From Clostridia bacterium (GTDB lineage Bacteria; Bacillota; Clostridia; Peptostreptococcales; Anaerovoracaceae), in NCBI GenBank assembly GCA_024693105.1, contig JAILLO010000072.1, positions 1 through 51,111 of the forward strand: a stretch of 51,111 nucleotides of DNA, written 5' to 3'. The translations under genes were made by a program, and so were the position numbers. Below are positions 8,019-16,071 of the stretch, piece after piece. Position 1 is the first letter of the stretch. Every line of letters starts with the position of its first letter. Below the pieces are notes generated by a model that saw only the letters and a program-made list of their open reading frames with translations, did not search any database and had not been told where the DNA came from.

Positions 8019-9368
8019 TTAACCGAATTTCTTTGTGAGAAGTTCCGCAAGATTGTCGGCAAGCTTTGCCATTGCTTCCGTGTCTTTTCCTTCAAGCATA
8101 ACCCTTACAAGAGGTTCTGTGCCCGAAGGTCTTATAACAACTCTTCCCTCGCCCTTCATAAGGTCCTCGATTCTCTTAATCTCAGCTGCGATTTCCGGGT
8201 CGCTTGCAAATATCTTTTTGTTTTCATTCTTAATTGAGGCGTTTTTCAGTACCTGCGGATAAACAGGAACCTCGTCCGAAAGCTCCGAAGGTTTCTTTCC
8301 GGATTCAAGAACAGCCTTCATAAGCTGGAGTGAGGAAAGGATTCCGTCACCTGTAGTTGTATAGTTCAGGAAGATAACATGGCCTGACTGCTCGCCTCCG
8401 ATAACTCCGCCTGTCTTGAGCATGCTCTCAAGGACATATCTGTCACCCACAGCAGTAACCTCAACTCTTCCTCCCATTGCTTCCACTGCCTTGTGAAGAC
8501 CCAGATTGCTCATGATGGTTCCCGTAACGATACCGTCCTTGAGAAGTCCTTTTGCCTTGAGCATCTTTGCACAGATGCAGATAACCTTGTCTCCGTCAAT
8601 CAGTCTTCCCTTTTCATCGACCGCAATCAGTCTGTCTGCGTCACCGTCGTAAGCAAAACCGATATCTGCCCCTCTTGCAACGACAGCCTTCTGCAGCTGC
8701 TCCGGATGTGTGGAGCCGCAGGCATCGTTTATGTTGATTCCGTTCGGATCGTTTCCGATAAGTGTAACATCTGCTCCGAGGTCTTCATAAACCTTTTTTG
8801 CAGCCTGATAAGAAGCGCCGTTTGCGCAGTCAAGCGCAATCTTTACTCCGTTCAGTTTGAAGTCAACTGTGCTTTCAAGGAATTTCGCATATGTCTCCAT
8901 TGCATTTTCTTCAGCTTTGAGGCATCTTCCGAGCAGGTCGCCCGTGATATGACTGTTAACATCGATGTCTCTCATAATAATGTCTTCTATCTGCTCCTCA
9001 AGTTCATCGCTGAGCTTGAATCCTTCGCCGTTGAAGAATTTGATACCGTTATATTCGAAAGTGTTGTGGGATGCGGAAATAACAACACCGGCATCTGCTT
9101 TGTAATGTCTGACAAGATATGCGACAGCAGGTGTTGTAATAACTCCCAGCTTAATTACATTTCCACCGACTGCAAGAATACCCGCGCTCAGAGCATCTTC
9201 AAGCATGTCTCCCGAAATTCTTGTGTCCTTGCCTATCAGAATTACCGGGCGGTGCTGCTGCTTCGAGAGAACGTATGCTCCTGCCTTTCCAAGTTTAAAC
9301 GCAAGCTCCGGAGTAAGCTCCGAATTTGCCACGCCTCTGACTCCGTCTGTTCCAAATAGTCTGCCCAT
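8019..9368 (-). CDS. glmM: Phosphoglucosamine mutase
   Basis: Interconverts glucosamine-6-phosphate and glucosamine-1-phosphate for UDP-GlcNAc and peptidoglycan synthesis (449 aa, the usual length). The N-terminal MGRLFGTDGVRG, the phosphoserine loop ISASHN (S100), the Mg-binding DGDADR and the C-terminal phosphate loop RPSGTEP are all present. A GTG at 9377 opens the longest frame but overlaps the GGAG; the ATG at 9368 is the better start. It follows cdaR in the conserved cdaA-cdaR-glmM order. GlmM is known to bind and restrain CdaA in several Firmicutes, coupling wall precursor synthesis to c-di-AMP. A 130-base gap separates it from cdaR; no promoter was recognised there. Confidence 0.97.
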   Translation of the reverse strand: MGRLFGTDGVRGVANSELTPELAFKLGKAGAYVLSKQQHRPVILIGKDTRISGDMLEDALSAGILAVGGNVIKLGVITTPAVAYLVRHYKADAGVVISASHNTFEYNGIKFFNGEGFKLSDELEEQIEDIIMRDIDVNSHITGDLLGRCLKAEENAMETYAKFLESTVDFKLNGVKIALDCANGASYQAAKKVYEDLGADVTLIGNDPNGININDACGSTHPEQLQKAVVARGADIGFAYDGDADRLIAVDEKGRLIDGDKVICICAKMLKAKGLLKDGIVTGTIMSNLGLHKAVEAMGGRVEVTAVGDRYVLESMLKTGGVIGGEQSGHVIFLNYTTTGDGILSSLQLMKAVLESGKKPSELSDEVPVYPQVLKNASIKNENKKIFASDPEIAAEIKRIEDLMKGEGRVVIRPSGTEPLVRVMLEGKDTEAMAKLADNLAELLTKKFG

Positions 9369-9508
9369 ATTAATCACTCCTGTTCTTTGTTAATTTCCGG
9401 ACCTTTGATGCCCGGTTCAATTGAATTTTGCTTTTTTAAGCTGTATTTTTTCCTGCATACTTCGAATCTGCCCACACCGCAGCAACTGCTTCCGAGGGCA
9501 TTTACCCG

Positions 9509-10705
9509 TCAGGATGCCGTAACTGTGATATGCACTTCTTCGGGACTAAGCTGAACGGATTTAAATGCTTTTTCGTGCCGCACTCCCACAGGGAGAATGG
9601 ATGACCCCTCTGCGAGCTGCGATGCGTCAACATAAAGAACAATATCCGAGTTGTCAAATCCTTCCATTATGTCCTCTGCCCCCGTTACCGTAACGGAGAT
9701 TGAAGCTGTGTTTATATATGCGTAAAGACCTTCCGCAAGTCCCTCAATTGCAATATTTCCGCTCTCAATCTCAAAGCTTTTGCTGACCAGACCTTTGAGT
9801 GTCACCACAACGCCGGTATCACTGCTTGCATTTGCAAGCTCAACATCCTTTGGTAAATCAAGCTGTAGCGGAATCGTGCCGCTTGCCGTCACCTTCGACA
9901 AATCGACAGGTTTTGCTTCAACCGTTGTAATTTCGTCAATTTTGTCCTTAGGTCCTCTTATTTTTATTTTTTTAGGTATTGAGATACTGTCAAGTTCATA
10001 AGGGCTTGCAACCTCTCCCGTAGTTTCAACCTTCAGGCTGACATTTTTTGTGTAGCATTTTCTGAGAGAAACATTTGCCGTCGTTGCAGACAGCGTTACT
10101 CCCGAAACAGTCTGTCCCTTTGAATCCATAGGAGTCAGCTGCGGTGTAAGTTCCGCAACATCCCCCGTAATCTGCGATGTGTCAATCAGGGCTTTGATTG
10201 AGGCAACTCTTTCGACAGCGGATTTCGCGCCTTTCACCTCGATTTCCTCCGGCTGAATAATCACGTTGCCGGCTTCCGCGCCGTCTTCAAATGCCGCAGA
10301 GTATACAAGCGAAATCGGTTTGTATACCGATACCATTTCTTCAATATGCACCAGAATGCTCGGCGGATTCTTTTCTACAAGCGTGATTTTGTCAGGAACC
10401 GTAACGTTGACCGGAATGTAATTTTCTCCTTTGTTGTATCCGAAAAGATCTGCCGTAACAATTATTTCCGATTTGTCAAGTTCAACTATATCCGAACGCT
10501 GTCCCTGAATTGTAAGACTGACGGTAAAACTCTCCTCAAGCATCGCAAGATCCCTTGAAGTGAGATTCTCGGCATTCAGAAGCTGTACCGGTATGTCTTT
10601 AATCGTTGTTTTCGTAAGAGGGTTTACTTCCCCAATTACATACAGCCATAAAATCACCGCGATAATCAGGGACAGAATCATGGTAGCTTTTTTATTTTCC
10701 AGCAT
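9509..10705 (-). CDS. cdaR: YbbR-domain protein CdaR, regulator of diadenylate cyclase
   Basis: 398-aa protein with one N-terminal membrane helix (about residues 6-26, ending in WLYVIGEVNP) and an extracytoplasmic part of four YbbR repeats of about 80 residues. CdaR modulates the membrane diadenylate cyclase CdaA. The frame runs to 10744, but the ATG at 10705 has GGAGGG at the right distance and gives a normal N-terminus. This start overlaps the end of cdaA by 14 bases, which implies translational coupling. The surface repeats suggest it senses something outside the membrane (inference). Confidence 0.93.
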   Translation of the reverse strand: MLENKKATMILSLIIAVILWLYVIGEVNPLTKTTIKDIPVQLLNAENLTSRDLAMLEESFTVSLTIQGQRSDIVELDKSEIIVTADLFGYNKGENYIPVNVTVPDKITLVEKNPPSILVHIEEMVSVYKPISLVYSAAFEDGAEAGNVIIQPEEIEVKGAKSAVERVASIKALIDTSQITGDVAELTPQLTPMDSKGQTVSGVTLSATTANVSLRKCYTKNVSLKVETTGEVASPYELDSISIPKKIKIRGPKDKIDEITTVEAKPVDLSKVTASGTIPLQLDLPKDVELANASSDTGVVVTLKGLVSKSFEIESGNIAIEGLAEGLYAYINTASISVTVTGAEDIMEGFDNSDIVLYVDASQLAEGSSILPVGVRHEKAFKSVQLSPEEVHITVTAS

Positions 10706-11555
10706 TTTTGTCCCTCCCCTGCATTGCGCTTCCAAAATCCGCAAATTTCTTGAAAGTGCTCTTTTTTTCGGTATGGTCTCCCGTCAGATAAACATTCAGC
10801 AGGGTCTTTTCAACTGTTTTGGCATCAAGGAAACGTGTGAGTCTTCCGTCAATTGCCATTGAAATAATTCCTGTTTCCTCCGAAACAATCAAAACAACCG
10901 CATCGGAATTTTCGGTTATTCCTATGCCGGCCCTGTGTCTTGTCCCAAGTTCCTTGCTCAGTTCCTTATTCTGCGTAAGAGGAAGCACACAGCCTGCCGC
11001 ATGAATCTTGTCACGTCTGATAATTACCGCGCCGTCATGCAGCGGTGCTCCTTCATAAAATATATTTCCGAGAAGTTCCGCGGAAATTTCCGCATCGATA
11101 ATCGTTCCCGTCTCTACAATATCCGTAAGAGTAATGTCTCTTTCCAAAATAATAAGTGCTCCGACTCTCTTTGATGAAAAAGTGTCGATCGCCTTTACAA
11201 ACTGCGATACAACATGCTTTGCCTCATCCTTGTCCATCTGGGCAAACGGTGCAGTCATAAGCTTTGTTCGTCCCATGTACTCAAGAGCTCTCCTGAGTTC
11301 GGGCTGAAATACAATAACAAGGGCAACCATACCGAGTGCCATGGTGCCTTTCAGAATCCAGTTAATTGTGTAAAGATGCATCTTGTCCGAGAGGAAAAAT
11401 GCAGCAACAAGAATAAGCAGACCCTTTACCAGCTGCTCTGCTCTTGTTTCCCTTATAAAAGCCAATACTTTGTATACCACAAAGGCGACAATCAGAATAT
11501 CAATGACATCCGTGATGCCTATGCCCGTAATGGAATTCATGAATAATTCTTTCAT
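10692..11555 (-). CDS. cdaA: Membrane diadenylate cyclase CdaA
   Basis: Makes cyclic di-AMP from two ATP. The protein is 287 aa with three N-terminal membrane helices (about 13-33, 42-58, 70-84) and a DisA_N cyclase domain. The catalytic DGA motif is at 174-176 and RHR at 206-208, both intact. GAGAGGAAAG precedes the ATG at 11555. It is the first gene of the cdaA-cdaR-glmM cluster and has a good promoter at 11586-11614. Cyclic di-AMP controls potassium and osmolyte transport and wall homeostasis in Firmicutes. Confidence 0.97.
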   Translation of the reverse strand: MKELFMNSITGIGITDVIDILIVAFVVYKVLAFIRETRAEQLVKGLLILVAAFFLSDKMHLYTINWILKGTMALGMVALVIVFQPELRRALEYMGRTKLMTAPFAQMDKDEAKHVVSQFVKAIDTFSSKRVGALIILERDITLTDIVETGTIIDAEISAELLGNIFYEGAPLHDGAVIIRRDKIHAAGCVLPLTQNKELSKELGTRHRAGIGITENSDAVVLIVSEETGIISMAIDGRLTRFLDAKTVEKTLLNVYLTGDHTEKKSTFKKFADFGSAMQGRDKNAGK

Positions 11556-11585
11556 TTCTTTCCTCTCAAAACAATATTACATTTA

Positions 11586-11614
11586 ATTGTACAAAAAAAA
11601 CGCCTTGTTTTCAA
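11586..11614 (-). promoter_or_regulatory. Promoter of the cdaA operon
   Basis: Minus strand: TTGAAA (11614-11609), 17-base spacer containing eight T, TACAAT (11591-11586). The start is predicted near 11579, giving a very short leader of about 24 bases. Confidence 0.65.
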
Positions 11615-11667
11615 TAGTCGGCACACTGTTTTTTCGCAGCCGGCCGCATAGCTTTTTCAGTGGCCCC

Positions 11668-11766
11668 TCACCTTTTCTCCAATGCCCGCTTCTTTGTCTG
11701 CGCGCCGGCCGCCTCTGCATCTTCAACGGCCGATTGCCTGTTTTTCGGTGTCCGGGTCCTTTTCAC
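11668..11766 (-). CDS. Candidate 32-aa basic peptide, uncertain
   Basis: Within the non-coding 11615-11839 stretch a minus-strand frame opens with GTG at 11766, eleven bases after GGAG, and ends at TGA 11670-11668. The peptide would be rich in Lys, Arg, Ala and Gln, with no known motif. There is no clear promoter. It lies between the hpf terminator and the cdaA promoter. Chance occurrence is quite possible; nothing else was recognised in this stretch. Confidence 0.2.
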   Translation of the reverse strand: MKRTRTPKNRQSAVEDAEAAGAQTKKRALEKR

Positions 11767-11839
11767 AGTTTCTTAGACTCCTTTCCTCATCATGTTGTTC
11801 CCTCAAAAATAAAAAACGGCGAGATGCTTTCCATTCAAG

Positions 11840-11864
11840 AAAAAAAGCGGGGCAAAAGCCCCGC
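11840..11864 (-). terminator. Rho-independent terminator after hpf
   Basis: Perfect 7-bp GC stem (11847-11853 with 11858-11864) with an AAAA loop, followed on the minus strand by seven T (11846-11840). It is 24 bases past the hpf stop. Confidence 0.9.
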
Positions 11865-11887
11865 ACCGTATGACAAATTGTAATCGC

Positions 11888-12415
11888 CTAGTAAGTAGTT
11901 TCCAGAAGACCGTAGTCTCCGTTCTTTCTCTCGTATACTACATTGACGCTGTCTGTCTCCATGTTGAGAAATACGAAGAATGTATGTCCGAGAAGTTCCA
12001 TCTGCATAATGGCTTCGTCCACATTCATAGGCACCAGTTCAAACTTCTTTGTTCTTACAACTCTGATTTCATCCGGTTCATCGTCAACCTCAGGGATATC
12101 GGCAAACATGAATTCCTTGTTGTCCTTATATTTCTTCTGAAGCTTTGTCTTGAATCTGGACATCTGTGAAGAAAGCTTTTCAACAACCTTGTCTACGCCT
12201 TCGTATGCATCTGCAGAAACATCCTCTGCTCTGAAAATAGTTCCCTTCACACCGATTGTCGCTTCAATCTTCTGCCTGTCCTTCTCTGTTGAGAGCATGA
12301 CATTCGCTTCGATTTCACTTGAAAAATATTTCCCCAGTTTCTCTAACTTTTTCTCAATGGTCTCCTTTAAATGATTGCTTGCGTTAAAATTCTTGCTTGT
12401 AATGTTTACCTTCAT
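11888..12415 (-). CDS. hpf: Long-form ribosome hibernation promoting factor
   Basis: 175-aa protein that dimerises 70S ribosomes into inactive 100S particles in stationary phase. The N-terminal S30AE/RaiA domain is at about 1-100 (MKVNITSKNF start) and the C-terminal dimerisation domain at about 118-175 (KFELVPMNVDEAIMQMELLGH), so this is the long form. The frame extends to 12445, but GGGAGG eight bases before the ATG at 12415 fixes the start. A structured RNA fitting the raiA motif lies about 285 bases upstream on the same strand, and a strong terminator follows. secA, a frequent neighbour elsewhere, is absent here. Confidence 0.95.
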   Translation of the reverse strand: MKVNITSKNFNASNHLKETIEKKLEKLGKYFSSEIEANVMLSTEKDRQKIEATIGVKGTIFRAEDVSADAYEGVDKVVEKLSSQMSRFKTKLQKKYKDNKEFMFADIPEVDDEPDEIRVVRTKKFELVPMNVDEAIMQMELLGHTFFVFLNMETDSVNVVYERKNGDYGLLETTY

Positions 12416-12701
12416 TTCAACGACCTCCCTTTTTACCCGCATCACATGTGATGCTTATTCGATTCAGCAGGACCGGGCTTTCGGTTCATCAGCCGCCATA
12501 ATCATCAATGACCGCTTTGCTGCCCCACCGTTTTCCGTGGTCTTTGCTGTTAATTCATTGTAACATAATTGTAGCACAAGTTTCTTTAAACTTCTATAAA
12601 GTTATGGAAATTTTTTTCTAAATTTTCAAATAATTTCTTATTTTTCTCTTTGGAGCCGACGGCACGAATAATTACTTTTTGCAGCGCAAAAAAATACAGA
12701 G

Positions 12702-12893
12702 CAGAAAAAAGAAGCCCCCGCCTGACCTGGTCTTTGACCCCACACCTGCCTTTACCCGCTTTGCGGAGGACTTACTTCTAAAACACGCCATGATCACTGC
12801 GCGCATATACGGCGCCTTTGCAGCTTACGTGGATCCCTTTGCCCGTGTCTGGCCTGGACTTTCAACCACAGACACGGGGGCTTCTTTTTTCTG
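12702..12893 (-). ncRNA. Structured RNA, probably a raiA-motif RNA
   Basis: A perfect 19-bp inverted repeat (12702-12720 with 12875-12893) would close a 192-base RNA. Inside are a 10-bp hairpin (12842-12851 with 12869-12878, sharing its edge with the closing stem) and small hairpins with three-base loops at 12756-12766 and 12729-12739, plus one at 12801-12815. On the minus strand the closing stem ends in T6 (12710-12705), which could serve as the terminator. The position, upstream of and co-oriented with hpf in a clostridial genome, is that of the raiA-motif RNA, a conserved RNA class of unknown function named for this gene. The assignment rests on context, size and structure, not a covariance search. 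The stem is nearly symmetric, so strand is inferred from hpf. A 6S-like RNA is the main alternative. No gene was seen in 12416-12979 otherwise. Confidence 0.68.
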
Positions 12894-12901
12894 CCCCGGA
12901 A

Positions 12902-12924
12902 GCCGCATCCGGTACGGATGCGGC
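12902..12924. repeat. Perfect 10-bp hairpin between comF and the structured RNA
   Basis: A GC-rich 10-bp stem (12902-12911 with 12915-12924) with a three-base loop lies ahead of the structured RNA. No T run follows on either strand, so it is not a standard terminator; it may block read-through from comF or be a processing site. Confidence 0.5.
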
Positions 12925-12979
12925 CGGACTTCAAAAGCCTTTATGAAATTTTATGTGACTGCCCGGCAGCTGCCGTGCC

Positions 12980-13735
12980 TTAGTCTTCTTTATTCTGCTT
13001 TCCGTCTGCGCCCGCGGCAAACACAACCGTTTCAACGCGGCATGCCCCGCCCGAAAGCAATCTGCGCGTGCAGTCCTCAAGAGTACTCCCCGTTGTCATA
13101 ATGTCATCAACAAGAAGCACATTTTTTCCCGCGATAAGGCTGCCGGCATCTTCTCGAAGCGCAAAAATACCTGTAACATTTTCAAGCCTGTCAAGCAGAT
13201 TGAGCCTGCTCATAGGCCTGCTTGCCCTGGTTCTTATAAGGACATCGGCAAGCGGCTTACCGCTTGATTCGGATATTTCCTGCGCAAGACACATCGCCTG
13301 ATTGTATCCTCTTGTAAAAAGCTTGCTGCTGTGTACCGGAACGGGAACAATTATGTCAAATTCCGCATTCGAAACAGCAAGCCTCTCTGCCATAAGCTTT
13401 CCGAGAAATTTTGCAACATACGGTTTTTCGCCGTATTTAAGCTGCATCAGAGGCTTTTTTTCATGCAGGCCGTAGCGCACACAGCTGTAGCCCTTCGAAA
13501 AAGAAAACTTCTTCGTCATGCAAAGTCTGCAAATATCCTGCCGGTTGTCATCGGCAAGAGGTTTTCCGCATCTTATGCAGGTTCTTTCCGTAGCAAAGCT
13601 GTAAAGACTCATGCAGTTGTCGCAAATCCCGTAAGGCCTGCTTTTGTCAATTATGCTCCCGCAGCTTATGCAGTAAATCGTTGACGGAAACACAAATTCA
13701 AGTGCCGAATCGAGGCACCTCACTATTTTTTTCAT
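12980..13735 (-). CDS. comF: ComF family phosphoribosyltransferase-like protein
   Basis: 251 aa. The N-terminal part carries four CxxC pairs (Cys 22/25, 38/41, 53/56, 69/72), a likely zinc-binding double-zinc-ribbon region. The C-terminal part is a type I phosphoribosyltransferase fold with the PRPP loop VLLVDDIMTTGST at 206-218 and the upstream VPVPVHSSKLFTRGYNQ block. In naturally competent bacteria ComF helps single-stranded DNA uptake inside the cell. It directly follows recD2 with a 61-base gap, which places it in a DNA-handling operon. Competence itself cannot be concluded from this window. Confidence 0.93.
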   Translation of the reverse strand: MKKIVRCLDSALEFVFPSTIYCISCGSIIDKSRPYGICDNCMSLYSFATERTCIRCGKPLADDNRQDICRLCMTKKFSFSKGYSCVRYGLHEKKPLMQLKYGEKPYVAKFLGKLMAERLAVSNAEFDIIVPVPVHSSKLFTRGYNQAMCLAQEISESSGKPLADVLIRTRASRPMSRLNLLDRLENVTGIFALREDAGSLIAGKNVLLVDDIMTTGSTLEDCTRRLLSGGACRVETVVFAAGADGKQNKED

Positions 13736-13796
13736 GGACCCTTCCTTTCAGTCAGGTCACGTTTCGGTATATCTTTGCCGGAATACGGGTGTATCC

Positions 13797-16028
13797 CTAC
13801 GCCTGTTCCCCGTCAGGCGTAACTTTTTCGAGAAACTGTCTGAGTCTCGGACAGAGTCCCGAATATCTTGATGTAATTCTGTTATTATCCACCATCGCAT
13901 TAAGCTTGGATTCCGATCCAACAAGAACAACTGCCGTTTTTCCTCTCGTGACAGCCGTATACAGAAGATTCCTTGTCGCAAGCACCGGCGGAAACCACGA
14001 AACAGGCATAACAACAACGGGAAATTCGCTTCCCTGACTCTTATGCACAGTCACGGCATAAGCAAGTTCAAGCTCGTCCAGCTCCGAAAACTCATATGTA
14101 ACATACCTGTCTTCATCGAAAACCACCACAAGGCGGTTGAATTCATTCTCTATATCGTGGACAAAACCGACATCGCCGTTGAAAACGCCGGTTCCTTCCG
14201 AAAAATCACTTTTCTTCCACTCACGCTGATAATTGTTTCGAATCTGCATAACCTTGTCGTTTACCCGGAAAAGCCTGTCTGCGTATTTTTTCTCCGCAAG
14301 GTCCGCCCGCGGTGGATTGAGCACGGCCTGCAGTTCCCTGTTCAGATTGATGCAGCCGAGAGTCCCCTTTCTGACCGGCGTCAAAACCTGAATATCCCGA
14401 ACCGGCAGAAAATCCTTGTAATATGCGGGAAGTCTCTTTGCGCAAAGCTCAATCACAGTTGCAAGCATTTCCTTTTCGGACTGTCTGCGCATCATGAAAA
14501 AGTCCTTGTCCTTTTCATTGCATTCGGGGTATTCTCCCCTGTTAATTCTGTGCGCATTGACGACTATCATGCTTTCCTTTGCCTGCCTGAAGATTTCCGT
14601 CAGCCGGACAGAATATATCAGCTCACTGTCGATAATATCCCTGAGTACGTTTCCCGCTCCGACAGACGGCAGCTGATCGGCATCACCGACCAGAATAAAG
14701 CGTGTTCCCGGTTTTATTGCACTTACAAGCGCGTTCATCAGCATCAGGTCTACCATGGATGCCTCGTCTATAATAACGGCATCGGCATCAAGAGGATCCT
14801 CTTCCGTTTTTCCGAATCTCATGCAATTTTCGCTCTCGGAATAATAATATTCAAGAAGCCTGTGAATCGTGGAAGCCGCATATCCTGACGTCTCCGTAAT
14901 TCGCTTCGCGGCTCTGCCGGTAGGTGCCGCTATTGCGACCTCAAGCCCGCTTTGCTTCAACAGGCGTATAATAGTATTTATAATAGTGGTTTTGCCGGTT
15001 CCGGGGCCTCCGGTAATTACCGTGACACCGTTGGAAATGGCCGCGTTTATGGCAAACTTCTGGTTTTCGGACATCTGAATGCCAGTCTCTGCCGCAACCT
15101 GCTCGGCCATTGACCCGACATCCGTACCGACAGGCCTGAGCCTTGCGCCGCACAACCCCACAAGCCTTTTGCAGACATTCTGCTCAGCCATGTAATATGC
15201 CTGAAGAAAGACAACCGTGCTTCCTTCAAGATTTTCTATGCGGATATCGCCTTCAAACGCCATTCTGACAAGAATATCGGAAATCTCACTCATTTCTATC
15301 TCAAGAAGCGCGGCCGTTTTTTCGCAGAGCATCGCCTGCGGAAGATATGTGTTCCCCTCATTTGCGTAGTACATAAGAACAAATTTGACTGCGCTTTTAA
15401 TCCTGTACTCATCATCTGACGGGACACCCAGCTTTCTTGCAAGAGCATCCGCCTTTCTGAAGCCGATCCCGAAGATATCATCCACCAGCTGATACGGATT
15501 CTGCTGTATCACAAAGATGGTATTGCTGCCGTAAACCTGATAAAGCTTTATTACATAATCGGCTGTAATACCAAACTGCTGAAAATAAATCGTTATTTCG
15601 GCAAGCTCTCTGTGGGCTCTGTAGGCAGCCTCAACCGCAAGGGCCTTCTTTGGACCTATTCCCTCAATTTCGGTAAGCCTGGTTGGAGTCTCTTCTATAA
15701 TCCTTAACGTATCCTTCCCGAATTTTGAAACAATTGCGGCAGCCGTCTTTCTTCCGATTCCGCGAAGAACTCCCGATGCAAGAAATGCTTCAATGCCTTC
15801 TGCCGTTTCGGGCATAACCTCCTCAAAAGAGGAAAAAGCAAACTGCTCTCCGTATACCGGATGGTTCTTCCATTCGCCCTCAAGCCTGAACGTCCTGCCC
15901 GGATCCGGCATGGGAAGATTCCCCACGACAGTAATTTCTTCATCCTCGGTCTCTGCCGCGGCAACTGTATATGCATTTGAATCGTTATGAAAAATAATAT
16001 CTGTGATTTTTGCTACTATACAATCCAC
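13797..16028 (-). CDS. recD2: RecD2-type ATP-dependent DNA helicase
   Basis: 743-aa SF1B 5'-3' helicase of the RecD-like type that works without RecBC. The N-terminal region has an OB-like segment and tandem helix-hairpin-helix motifs (GIGRKTA near 90 and GIGPKKA near 124). The Walker A motif GGPGTGKTT is at 340-348, Walker B DEAS near 425, and the C-terminal helicase motif VHKSQGSEF near 675. The start is GTG with AAAGGTG upstream. It is 43 bases downstream of the yhaM-like gene and upstream of comF. The role is expected to be DNA repair or replication-fork processing. Confidence 0.95.
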   Translation of the reverse strand: MDCIVAKITDIIFHNDSNAYTVAAAETEDEEITVVGNLPMPDPGRTFRLEGEWKNHPVYGEQFAFSSFEEVMPETAEGIEAFLASGVLRGIGRKTAAAIVSKFGKDTLRIIEETPTRLTEIEGIGPKKALAVEAAYRAHRELAEITIYFQQFGITADYVIKLYQVYGSNTIFVIQQNPYQLVDDIFGIGFRKADALARKLGVPSDDEYRIKSAVKFVLMYYANEGNTYLPQAMLCEKTAALLEIEMSEISDILVRMAFEGDIRIENLEGSTVVFLQAYYMAEQNVCKRLVGLCGARLRPVGTDVGSMAEQVAAETGIQMSENQKFAINAAISNGVTVITGGPGTGKTTIINTIIRLLKQSGLEVAIAAPTGRAAKRITETSGYAASTIHRLLEYYYSESENCMRFGKTEEDPLDADAVIIDEASMVDLMLMNALVSAIKPGTRFILVGDADQLPSVGAGNVLRDIIDSELIYSVRLTEIFRQAKESMIVVNAHRINRGEYPECNEKDKDFFMMRRQSEKEMLATVIELCAKRLPAYYKDFLPVRDIQVLTPVRKGTLGCINLNRELQAVLNPPRADLAEKKYADRLFRVNDKVMQIRNNYQREWKKSDFSEGTGVFNGDVGFVHDIENEFNRLVVVFDEDRYVTYEFSELDELELAYAVTVHKSQGSEFPVVVMPVSWFPPVLATRNLLYTAVTRGKTAVVLVGSESKLNAMVDNNRITSRYSGLCPRLRQFLEKVTPDGEQA

Positions 16029-16071
16029 TTTACACCTTTAAAATCCACGTGATTAACTACTCCGGCAAGGT

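Noticed and set aside
8493-9359. 288-codon plus-strand open frame
   Set aside because: Antisense to glmM, which has all catalytic motifs. The plus-strand product is Cys-rich with no domain, as expected for a shadow.
9378-9508. Possible riboswitch or promoter between cdaR and glmM
   Set aside because: The 130-base gap shows no aptamer consensus and no convincing promoter; a short CCGG-flanked repeat is too weak to report.
12679-13101. 140-codon plus-strand open frame over the structured RNA
   Set aside because: It runs through the structured RNA and into the antisense of comF; composition reflects hairpin arms, and no ribosome binding site is present.
14043-14888. 281-codon plus-strand open frame
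   Set aside because: Antisense to the helicase core of recD2; no motif and no ribosome binding site.
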